64,000 bases of DNA from Ignavibacteria bacterium RIFOXYB12_FULL_35_14 (GTDB lineage Bacteria; Bacteroidota; Ignavibacteria; Ignavibacteriales; Ignavibacteriaceae), in assembly GCA_001803045.1 (NCBI GenBank), contig MHAR01000028.1, forward strand, positions 1-64,000, in the 5' to 3' direction. A program made the position numbers and the translations under genes. The notes under the pieces were generated by a model. The model was not told where the DNA came from, made no database searches, and saw only the letters and a list, made by a program, of their open reading frames with translations. This document shows positions 57,433-64,000 of this stretch, piece by piece; positions within the stretch are counted from its first letter, which is position 1; each line of letters opens with the position of its first letter.

Positions 57433-57762
57433 TTGCTGAAAGGTGGAATGCAAGGAATGTTCAAGCAAGTGCAAAAAATGCAGGCTGAAATGCAAAAAGT
57501 ACAAAGTGAACTTGGAAATTTGACCGTAACCGAAGATTCCGGCGGTGGAATGGTTAAGGTAACTGCTAACGGAAACAGAGAACTGATTTCACTTGTGATC
57601 GATCCTCAGGTACTTAAAAGTGAGGATAAAGAAATTTTAGAGGATTTGATTGTTGCCGCGGTAAACAAAGCAATTCATTCTGCATCAAAAATGGCTGAGG
57701 AGGAATTAGCTAAAGTTACTAAGGGAATGATACCTCCAGGACTAAATATTCCGGGATTGTAA
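57433..57762 (+). CDS. ybaB: YbaB/EbfC nucleoid-associated protein
   Basis: Predicted 109 residues from TTG 57433, with AGGAGG at 57423-57428. LKGGMQGMFKQVQKMQAEM is the typical start; GGGMVKVTANGNRELISLVIDP and EEELAKVTKGMIPPGLNIPG complete the family pattern. Small dimeric DNA-binding protein, often next to recR, which follows after two bases here. Confidence 0.94.
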   Translation: MLKGGMQGMFKQVQKMQAEMQKVQSELGNLTVTEDSGGGMVKVTANGNRELISLVIDPQVLKSEDKEILEDLIVAAVNKAIHSASKMAEEELAKVTKGMIPPGLNIPGL

Positions 57763-57764
57763 AA

Positions 57765-58361
57765 TTGCAAATAGCTGAACCTCTCCAAATAGCTATTGAA
57801 GAATTAAGTAAGCTGCCAAGTATTGGTAGAAAAACTGCTCAGAGATTAGCCATACATCTTTTAAAGAGTGATATAGATGCCGTAGAAAAGCTTCTTTCTG
57901 CAATTCAAAATCTTAAAACTAAACTTCGTTTTTGCAATCGATGCTTTAACATCTCAACTGAAGATTTGTGTGACATTTGCAGTAATCACAAACGCGATCA
58001 CTCATTAATTTGTGTTGTTGAAGAAGCAAGTGATGTTATTGCCGTTGAAAAAAGTAACGAGTATCACGGTAGTTATCATGTATTGGCAGGAGTTTTATCC
58101 CCGTTATCCGGTGTCGGACCTGAATCGCTTCACATAAAAGAATTATTGAAAAGGTTTGAGACAGAAGAAATTCAAGAAATCATATTAGCGCTTAATCCCG
58201 ATACCGAAGGAGAGGCAACTTCACTTTATCTTGCCAAGTTAATCAAACCGCTCGGAGTGAAGGTCTCCCGGATTGCGAGAGGTTTGCCAATTGGCGGTGA
58301 TTTAGAGTTTGCAGATGAAGCTACTATTGGACGAGCTGTTTTGGGAAGAATTACTCTCTAA
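57765..58361 (+). CDS. recR: Recombination mediator protein RecR
   Basis: Works with RecF/RecO in gap repair by loading RecA. Predicted 198 residues from TTG 57765. Helix-hairpin-helix LSKLPSIGRKTAQRLAIHLL, a four-Cys zinc site (CNRCF...CDIC), and a Toprim domain (VVEEASDVIAVEKS, LSPLSGVGPESL, NPDTEGEATSLYLAKL). The next gene starts on the last base of the stop. Confidence 0.96.
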   Translation: MQIAEPLQIAIEELSKLPSIGRKTAQRLAIHLLKSDIDAVEKLLSAIQNLKTKLRFCNRCFNISTEDLCDICSNHKRDHSLICVVEEASDVIAVEKSNEYHGSYHVLAGVLSPLSGVGPESLHIKELLKRFETEEIQEIILALNPDTEGEATSLYLAKLIKPLGVKVSRIARGLPIGGDLEFADEATIGRAVLGRITL

Positions 58362-59095
58362 TGGCGGAATGGTTTGAAGAGTGGTTTAATACTGAAGAAT
58401 ACCTTAACGTTTATCGCCATCGAAACGAGGAGGATGCGAAAAATCTTTTTAATCTGATAAGGAAAAATATTGTACTTGAAAATGGTTCCAAGGTATTGGA
58501 CCTGGCTTGCGGTGCCGGACGACATTCGATTTTATTTGCTAAAAATGGTTTTGATGTTACCGCAGTCGATATCAGCGATAATCTTTTGAATGTTGCAAGA
58601 AAAACAGCCGAAGAATTCAAGCTAAATATTAATTTTATTAAAAATGATTTAAGAAAGCTCGATCTTACTGATAAATTTCACTTGATAATAAATTTGTTTA
58701 CCAGTTTCGGTTATTTTGAAAGTGATGATGAAAATGACGAGGTAATAAAAATTGCCTCCCAACACTTAGTTGATAACGGCTATTTTGTGATGGATTTTTT
58801 CAATATCATTTATTTAAAGAATAATCTGATTCCAATTTCTTATGATAAAATTGAGGACGGAATAATTAAGCAGGAAAGAGTTATCGAAGGAGATAGGATC
58901 GTCAAAAAAATTACTAGCACAAAAAAATTTAATGAAAAATACTATTATGAATCGGTTAGAACTTACACCAAGGACGAGCTTGTTTCCTTGATGATTAAGA
59001 ATCATTTAAAAATTCAAAATATATTTGGAAATTACCATGGGCATGAATTTGAGGAAGCTAGTTCCCCAAGAATTATTATCATTGCAAGAAAATGA
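58361..59095 (+). CDS. SAM-dependent class I methyltransferase
   Basis: Predicted 244 residues. The SAM-binding motif VLDLACGAGRHSILFAKNGF (about 45-64) and VTAVDISDNLL are clear; LIINLFTSFGYFES is motif IV. The C-terminal half resembles small-molecule methyltransferases of the UbiE/YcgJ type. Substrate unknown. Overlaps the following lipoprotein gene by four bases (ATGA), so is coupled with it. Confidence 0.85.
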   Translation: MAEWFEEWFNTEEYLNVYRHRNEEDAKNLFNLIRKNIVLENGSKVLDLACGAGRHSILFAKNGFDVTAVDISDNLLNVARKTAEEFKLNINFIKNDLRKLDLTDKFHLIINLFTSFGYFESDDENDEVIKIASQHLVDNGYFVMDFFNIIYLKNNLIPISYDKIEDGIIKQERVIEGDRIVKKITSTKKFNEKYYYESVRTYTKDELVSLMIKNHLKIQNIFGNYHGHEFEEASSPRIIIIARK

Positions 59096-59667
59096 AGAAA
59101 ATAATTTTCATAATTACATCAATTTTTATCAGTAGTTGTGATCTTTTTACAACCCGTGATGCCCAACCACCAGAAAAACCTAGATCTGATTATCAAACAG
59201 CTTTTACTCCAGAGATATTAATTTCGAATTTTATTAATTCCCTTAGAGATAAAGACACAGAAAATTATCTTTCATGTTTATCTGATCCGGCTTTTACTGA
59301 TAAGATATTTGCATTCTTGCCCTCAAGCGAGGCTCTTGCTCAGTTTCCTGCTTTGGGAAACAATTGGAACAAAAGTAATGAATCGCAATACATGAATAAT
59401 CTTAAAGTTAAAATTCCTGATGAATTGCCAATAACTTTAATCTTATCGAATTCATCATCAAGCGTTCATGGTGACAGTATTACTTTTGTGGCTTCGTATT
59501 CATTAAATGTTCCTCTTAATGAAACAACAATTCCGACAAACTATCAAGGTGAATTGATTTTCGAACTGGTTAGAGATTCACGATTTGTTTGGAGTATATA
59601 TTTTTGGCAAGATATTAAAAGAATCGATTCGCCAAGCTGGAGTGAATTGAAAGGGAGATTTTATTAA
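59092..59667 (+). CDS. Putative lipoprotein
   Basis: Predicted 191 residues. Signal peptide with lipobox FISSC (Cys16) followed by DLFTTRDAQPPEKPR. Residues about 45-185 resemble a NTF2-like or SnoaL-like alpha-beta fold (ILISNFINSLRDKDTENYLSCLSD, ELIFELVRDSRFVWSIYFWQD), a shape often found in export-apparatus lipoproteins of FCB bacteria. No family name given. Its stop codon overlaps the presumed ATT start of the next gene, another lipoprotein. Confidence 0.6.
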   Translation: MKKIIFIITSIFISSCDLFTTRDAQPPEKPRSDYQTAFTPEILISNFINSLRDKDTENYLSCLSDPAFTDKIFAFLPSSEALAQFPALGNNWNKSNESQYMNNLKVKIPDELPITLILSNSSSSVHGDSITFVASYSLNVPLNETTIPTNYQGELIFELVRDSRFVWSIYFWQDIKRIDSPSWSELKGRFY

Positions 59668-60172
59668 TTATTTATCTAAACTTGGTGTTTTATTTTTTTT
59701 AGTAATAACAGGATGTAAAAATCCTTTTGCTCCTGCTTTAGATACAAGTACGAGCGAGGATGGTTCCACAATTTCAGATTTAAAAAATGTTGATGGTGTT
59801 TTCAAGAATTTTCAGTACGCATATGTTTTTAAGGATACTACAATTTATGGTAAGTTAATTGCCGGGGATTTTCTTTTTACATACCGCGATTATGATCAAG
59901 GAATCGACGTATCCTGGGGAAGGGATGAAGAGATGAAAACCACTTACGGCTTATTTCAAAATTCCCAAAGACTAGATTTAATTTGGAATAATGAAGTATT
60001 AAATACGCAAGATTCGTTAAATGCTATAATCATTCGTGCCTTTAATTTAACAATTACATTCAATCCCACGGATATTGTTCGTGTAAACGGAAGAGTTAAT
60101 TTATCACTAAGAAAAGATCCAATAGCTGAAACCTGGGCTATTGTGAAGTGGATTGATGAATCGAATTTTTAA
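59663..60172 (+). CDS. Putative lipoprotein with apparent ATT start codon
   Basis: The frame is open from 59651 to TAA 60170-60172. The first ATG is 59933, but the upstream part encodes a convincing lipoprotein signal: NYLSKLGVLFFLVITGCKNP with Cys of VITGC. No ATG, GTG or TTG precedes it in frame. GGGAG at 59653-59657 stands five bases before ATT 59663, which overlaps the upstream stop (ATTAA), so ATT initiation is the best explanation; the product would be 169 residues. The mature part is predominantly beta. No family recognised. ftsX begins 15 bases later. Confidence 0.6.
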   Translation: MNYLSKLGVLFFLVITGCKNPFAPALDTSTSEDGSTISDLKNVDGVFKNFQYAYVFKDTTIYGKLIAGDFLFTYRDYDQGIDVSWGRDEEMKTTYGLFQNSQRLDLIWNNEVLNTQDSLNAIIIRAFNLTITFNPTDIVRVNGRVNLSLRKDPIAETWAIVKWIDESNF

Positions 60173-60187
60173 AATTTTTGGTTTGAG

Positions 60188-61048
60188 ATGGTAATCTTTT
60201 GGTTTAAAGAAGCATTAAGAATTTTTAGCCGGGCAAAATCCTCTTTCATACTTTCTCTGATTTCACTAAGTATTTCGATAATGTTAATTGCTGCTTGCTT
60301 CTACTCAATTTTTCTTTCTCAAGAAATTGAAAGAAAAATTAAGGAGCAGTTTATCCTAAACATTTTTCTAAATGATAGTCTTTCCATAAAAAGCATTACG
60401 AATCTTAAAACCGAATTAGCTGATAAGAACTTTACTTCATCCATAACTTTTATTGATAAAGAAGAAGCTGCCAAAACATTCATTAAGGATACAGGAGAAG
60501 ATTTTCGAAAAATTTTGGATTACAATCCAATTCCTGCTTCTCTGTCGCTTACGTTAAAAGCCGATTATGTTGATAAGGATTCAATTGAGATGATCAAGAA
60601 AGGATTAAATGTTTTCGCCGGTATCGATGAGATTGTATTCGAGCACGAAATTTTAGATAGGCTTGTAAATGCACTTAAAGGTCTTCAGAAATATATTTTT
60701 ATTATTACTGCGGTGTTGATTTTAATTTCAATCTATATTACTTATACCACAATAAGATTAGTGACAACTTTAAAACGCGATGAGCTTGAGACTATGAAAT
60801 TAGTTGGCGCAAAACTATCGACAATTAAAATGCCTATAATTCTAAACGAAATTTTTACAGGACTTCTTGCCAGCCTGTTATCATTTATTCTTATCAAAAT
60901 ATTGTTCATTTTTATTTCTAAGTATAGTTCTCTCACAAATTTTTATGAGCCGCCCGATGAATTGTTAGCGATAATCTTCTTGATTGGACCAGCAATCAGC
61001 ATTATTGTCACTGTAATTGTGCTAAGGAAAATAACTCTCAAAATTTGA
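60188..61048 (+). CDS. ftsX: Cell-division ABC transporter permease-like protein FtsX
   Basis: Predicted 286 residues with four membrane helices: one at 20-40, then three at about 165-190, 215-240 and 260-285. The periplasmic loop between the first two (about 45-160) contains TFIDKEEAAKTFIKDTGED and NPIPASLSLTLKADYVD, the FtsX extracellular domain, and TLKRDELETMKLVGA lies in the cytoplasmic loop that contacts FtsE. With FtsE it activates septal peptidoglycan hydrolases. No ftsE is visible in this window. Confidence 0.9.
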   Translation: MVIFWFKEALRIFSRAKSSFILSLISLSISIMLIAACFYSIFLSQEIERKIKEQFILNIFLNDSLSIKSITNLKTELADKNFTSSITFIDKEEAAKTFIKDTGEDFRKILDYNPIPASLSLTLKADYVDKDSIEMIKKGLNVFAGIDEIVFEHEILDRLVNALKGLQKYIFIITAVLILISIYITYTTIRLVTTLKRDELETMKLVGAKLSTIKMPIILNEIFTGLLASLLSFILIKILFIFISKYSSLTNFYEPPDELLAIIFLIGPAISIIVTVIVLRKITLKI

Positions 61049-61108
61049 AGATGAGCGATTATTTGATAGTTTTATGCGTCATATTTTTTCAAATCCTATA
61101 TTTTAATA

Positions 61109-62731
61109 ATGTTTAAGAAAAATGATATTTTCATAAATACTAGCGTAAGATTTAAGCTAATTATTTTATTATTGTTTCTGATGAGTCTGCCCGAATTCCA
61201 ATTAGCGCAAACCAATCCCGATTACAAAGAAAGATTATTTCAAAATTCTAAGGATTCGCTTAAAAAATTTTCAGCAATAGGTATCGGTGAAGCGACGATT
61301 GATCCCGATCAATATAAAATTGGACCAGGTGAAAACATTTTTATTTCCATAAGCGGAATTGAAGAGACTAACTTCAACCTATATGTTAACATGGAAAACT
61401 ATTTATTTTTTCCCAAAGTCGGCGGGATAAATTTAAAAGGCTTAACTCTTGCACAGGCCAAAGAAAAAATCAAATCAACACTTGAAAAATATTATAGGAA
61501 TGTTGAAATATTTATTTCGCTTGCAAATCTAAAAAAAATAAAAGTATTTCTTGTAGGTGATGTTCAAAAACCAGCATCAATCGTGGTTGAAAGTAATACT
61601 AAACTTTTTGATTTATTACTGGACTCCATCAGTTTCAATAAAACTTCTAGCTTTAGGAATATTCAAGTTAAAAATGTTAATGGTGAAGTCAAGTATTATG
61701 ATTTTCTAAAATTTTTAAGATATGGAGAAAAGAAAAACAACCCACTCTTAAATGACGGCGATGTTGTTTTTGTTGATAAGGCAGATAAAGTTGTTACTAT
61801 TTCGGGTGCCATTAAATTTCCAGCTACTTATGAATTTGTAGTGGGGGAAAGTGTTAATGATTTGATTAAACTAGCAGGCGGATTTTTATACAATTCCAAA
61901 ACTGATTCAATCGAAATAGTGCGATATGATAAAGAAGGTAAGAATCAGAAAAGTTATTATTATTCTTACCGGGAGATTGTAGAAAAAAATATGTCGTTAA
62001 ATTTTAAGGACAATGTTATCGTTCGCCTCATTCCCGACTATTACTTAGATAACTTTGTTCGTATCGAGGGTCGGGTAAAATATCCAGGGATTTATAAAAT
62101 AAAAGAAGATCAAACAAAATTATCTGAAATAATGAAAGAGGCGGGTGGATTTAGGAAGGATGCATCAATTAAAGATGCTGCTTTATCAAGAACAACAGGT
62201 GAAGTTGATTTTGATCCGGAATTTGAAAGGTTAAAGCTCATACTTCGTGCGGACATGACAGATGATGAGTATGATTATTTAAAGGCAAAATCACGCCAGC
62301 GCAAAGGTAAAGTTGTTGTGGATTTTGAAGAGCTATTTATTAAAAATAATTTTGATGAAGATGTTGTTCTAAAGCGTGGAGATGTCATTAATGTACCTGA
62401 GGCTAAAAATTACGTTACGATGTTAGGACAAGTTATTAATCCAGGAAATGTTTTATACCATGAAAATTTTACGGTAGATGATTATATCCGTCTTTCAGGG
62501 GGATTTGGCTGGAGAGCTGTTGAAGGTGATGTGAGAGTAATTAAATCAAATACTGGTGAGTGGATTGACGATGAAGATGTCGAATCTATAGAGCCCGGAG
62601 ACACAATTTGGATTCCGGAAGATCCGCCGGGGTCAAAATTCTGGGATGTTTTCACAACTTCATTACAAGTACTTGGGCAGGTAGCTGCAGTAATTGCAGC
62701 AACTGTTGCAGTAATTATAGCAACGAGGTGA
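61109..62731 (+). CDS. Wza-like polysaccharide export protein (SLBB domains)
   Basis: Predicted 540 residues with an N-terminal hydrophobic signal (about 15-34). The polysaccharide export domain (about 65-150; YKIGPGENIFISISG, VGGINLKGLTLAQAKEKI) is followed by several SLBB domains (FLVGDVQKPASIVVES, VTISGAIKFPATYEFVVG, VRIEGRVKYPGIYKIKEDQ, VTMLGQVINPGNVLYHE). The C-terminal hydrophobic helix (about 515-540, VLGQVAAVIAATVAVIIAT) could be the outer-membrane barrel helix as in Wza. Works with the Wzz-like protein encoded four bases downstream. Confidence 0.88.
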   Translation: MFKKNDIFINTSVRFKLIILLLFLMSLPEFQLAQTNPDYKERLFQNSKDSLKKFSAIGIGEATIDPDQYKIGPGENIFISISGIEETNFNLYVNMENYLFFPKVGGINLKGLTLAQAKEKIKSTLEKYYRNVEIFISLANLKKIKVFLVGDVQKPASIVVESNTKLFDLLLDSISFNKTSSFRNIQVKNVNGEVKYYDFLKFLRYGEKKNNPLLNDGDVVFVDKADKVVTISGAIKFPATYEFVVGESVNDLIKLAGGFLYNSKTDSIEIVRYDKEGKNQKSYYYSYREIVEKNMSLNFKDNVIVRLIPDYYLDNFVRIEGRVKYPGIYKIKEDQTKLSEIMKEAGGFRKDASIKDAALSRTTGEVDFDPEFERLKLILRADMTDDEYDYLKAKSRQRKGKVVVDFEELFIKNNFDEDVVLKRGDVINVPEAKNYVTMLGQVINPGNVLYHENFTVDDYIRLSGGFGWRAVEGDVRVIKSNTGEWIDDEDVESIEPGDTIWIPEDPPGSKFWDVFTTSLQVLGQVAAVIAATVAVIIATR

Positions 62732-62735
62732 AACG

Positions 62736-63872
62736 ATGAGCTATCACGAAATAATTAATACAATAATATTTTATCGTGTCCCAATTTTAAAAGTTACAGT
62801 ACTTACCTCCGGTATTTTATTCCTTATTTTGCTTTTTGTTTATCCCGTATCTTATGAAGCTCCGGTAACAATTCTCCCTCCTGAAAAAAATAATCAAATG
62901 AGCGGTCTTGGCGGTTTACTAGGCGGAGAAGATTTTTCAGGTTTAATGACATCGGGAATGTCAAATGCCAACGCTCAGCTTTATATGGAAATGCTTAAAA
63001 GCAGATCTGCTGCTTTGTATGTTGTTAGAAAACATAATCTGGTTAAGTTTTATGATGCCAAGAATGAAAATGAAGCTGCAAATAAGTTATCCGAAAAATT
63101 AAATCTTGATTTAAGTAAGGAAGGGATTATTAAACTAAGTGTAAACACCGCAACTTCCTTATTTCCTAAGTTTACATCTCAAAACGATTCGATCAAGAAA
63201 CTGTCTTCTATCCTTTCGAATGCATTCGTGGAATCGCTCGATATAATTAATAGAGAGAAATTATCGTCGAAGGCAAAACGCGCGAGGATTTACATTGAAT
63301 CACAATTACAGAAAACTAAATATCTTTTGGATTCAGCAGAAAATTCATTAATGTTATTTCAGAAGAAGAATAAAACCGTTTCGCTTCCTGAACAAGTAAA
63401 AGCTACAATTGATGCTGCGGCAAATCTGAAGACTGATATTGTCAAAACAGAAATTGAACTGGGATTGGTTCAGCCAAATTTAAGAGAAGACAGCAGAACA
63501 CTTCTTACACTAAAAAGCAAATTACAAGAGCTTAGAAATCAATACAATAAAATGGAAATGGGTAATCAAGATTATCTTGTTGCGTTTAAAGATGTGCCCG
63601 AAATTGGAAGAGAATTAGCTCAGCTTGTAAGAGAAGTTAAAGTTCAGAATGAAGTTTATATGCTTCTTCAGCAGCAATACTTTAAGGAAAGAATCCAAGA
63701 GAATAGAGATCTTCCTACAATTGAAATATTAGATGAAGCGATTCCACCTTTAAAAGCATCCAGCCCAAGATTAATATTTTCAACCGTTCTCGGTGGGATT
63801 TTTGTTTTTCTTTTGATGGCATTTTTGTATGTGGCAAACGAAATGAAAATTATTAATTTCAAAAAAAACTGA
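62736..63872 (+). CDS. Wzz-like chain-length/co-polymerase protein
   Basis: Predicted 378 residues. Two membrane helices, about 15-37 and 346-367, enclose a periplasmic region with the Wzz fold: VTILPPEKNN, a Gly-rich stretch GLGGLLGGEDFSGLMTSGM, then long coiled coil (about 185-300, KRARIYIESQLQKTKYLLDS). PPLKASSPRLIF before the last helix is the conserved Pro-rich segment. No cytoplasmic kinase domain is fused. It regulates polymer length together with the export protein and is followed by a sugar-nucleotide gene. Confidence 0.87.
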   Translation: MSYHEIINTIIFYRVPILKVTVLTSGILFLILLFVYPVSYEAPVTILPPEKNNQMSGLGGLLGGEDFSGLMTSGMSNANAQLYMEMLKSRSAALYVVRKHNLVKFYDAKNENEAANKLSEKLNLDLSKEGIIKLSVNTATSLFPKFTSQNDSIKKLSSILSNAFVESLDIINREKLSSKAKRARIYIESQLQKTKYLLDSAENSLMLFQKKNKTVSLPEQVKATIDAAANLKTDIVKTEIELGLVQPNLREDSRTLLTLKSKLQELRNQYNKMEMGNQDYLVAFKDVPEIGRELAQLVREVKVQNEVYMLLQQQYFKERIQENRDLPTIEILDEAIPPLKASSPRLIFSTVLGGIFVFLLMAFLYVANEMKIINFKKN

Positions 63873-63883
63873 GGTAGAACAAA

Positions 63884-64000
63884 ATGTTCAAACGCACTGC
63901 TGTTGTAACCGGAGGCGCTGGATTCCTAGGATCACATCTTTGCGATCGACTTCTTAAAGAAGGTCTTAAAGTAACATGCATTGATAATTTACTTACTGGT
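63884..64000 (+). CDS. NAD-dependent nucleotide-sugar epimerase/decarboxylase (partial)
   Basis: The first 39 codons run off the right edge. ATG 63884 opens [20 protein letters not shown] followed by [10 protein letters not shown], the Rossmann GGxGFxG signature and the acidic residue after strand two, characteristic of extended SDR enzymes such as UDP-glucuronate decarboxylase or UDP-glucose 4-epimerase. It lies 11 bases after the Wzz-like gene and presumably supplies the exopolysaccharide pathway. Which reaction it performs cannot be told from this fragment. Confidence 0.85.
   Translation, partial: MFKRTAVVTGGAGFLGSHLCDRLLKEGLKVTCIDNLLTG

Overview
The window looks like a chromosomal segment of a free-living or gut/sediment bacterium of the FCB group, most likely the Ignavibacteria/Chlorobi side. 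Three things point there: type IX secretion (T9SS) C-terminal sorting domains with the characteristic NYPNPFNPxTxIxY start on two intact proteins (genes at 3701 and 14918), an orphan T9SS tail at 28250-28351, and low-to-moderate GC with many TTG/GTG starts. The assignment is inference; no rRNA is present. I found no rRNA, tRNA, CRISPR array, phage or IS transposase.

Region 1 (about 1-31.2 kb) is a carbohydrate and glycoprotein utilisation locus, all on the + strand. It encodes five large exported (alpha/alpha)6-barrel glycoside hydrolase-like proteins (starts 197, 6527, 9648, 17030, 21704), a GH127-type beta-L-arabinofuranosidase (12884), a GH97/SusB-type alpha-glucosidase (29118), a multidomain secreted HExxH metallopeptidase-like protein (3701), two members of an uncharacterised secreted family (2645, 14918), an aldose-1-epimerase-like protein (20470), a sodium/solute symporter (24661) with a small membrane protein, and the Leloir enzymes GalT (11831) and GalK (26666). 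There is no SusC/SusD pair. My reading is that a galactose- and arabinose-containing glycan, perhaps on a glycoprotein, is trimmed outside the cytoplasm, imported by the symporter and phosphorylated. Several members have decayed: a second galT, a T9SS protein tail and two symporter copies are pseudogene remnants (21.5 kb and 27.8-29.1 kb).

Region 2 (31.4-37.0 kb) is a surface polysaccharide block: FemAB-like acyltransferase, two glycosyltransferases, a Wzx-type flippase and a GT9 heptosyltransferase. The export side of such a pathway reappears at the right edge (61.1-64 kb: Wza-like exporter, Wzz-like chain-length protein, start of a sugar-nucleotide epimerase/decarboxylase).

Region 3 (37.2-47.7 kb, +) is housekeeping: thyX-folA-mutL, a methylmalonyl-CoA mutase catalytic subunit, a UbiA-family prenyltransferase, a CorC-like CBS protein, tgt-yajC and ribBA. 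Region 4 (47.8-57.3 kb, -) holds a lipoprotein, NamZ-like exo-muramidase, ndk, sucD, a GNAT, gatA, tatA, purQ-purS, pssA-psd and a divergent PurC-fold protein. Inverted repeats flank ndk, and three more lie between purS and pssA. Region 5 (57.4-61.0 kb, +) holds ybaB-recR, a methyltransferase, two lipoproteins (one apparently starting at ATT) and ftsX.

The points most worth following are: (i) a module shared between the metallopeptidase and a neighbouring glycosidase, where it is inserted into the N-terminal region relative to the next paralogue; (ii) the two-member uncharacterised family with conserved HxxE and H[FY]PPNGxxDYD motifs; (iii) the PurC-fold protein lacking the RNxxAGS motif, in a purine/phospholipid gene cluster; and (iv) the two decayed transporter copies plus decayed galT in the sugar locus.
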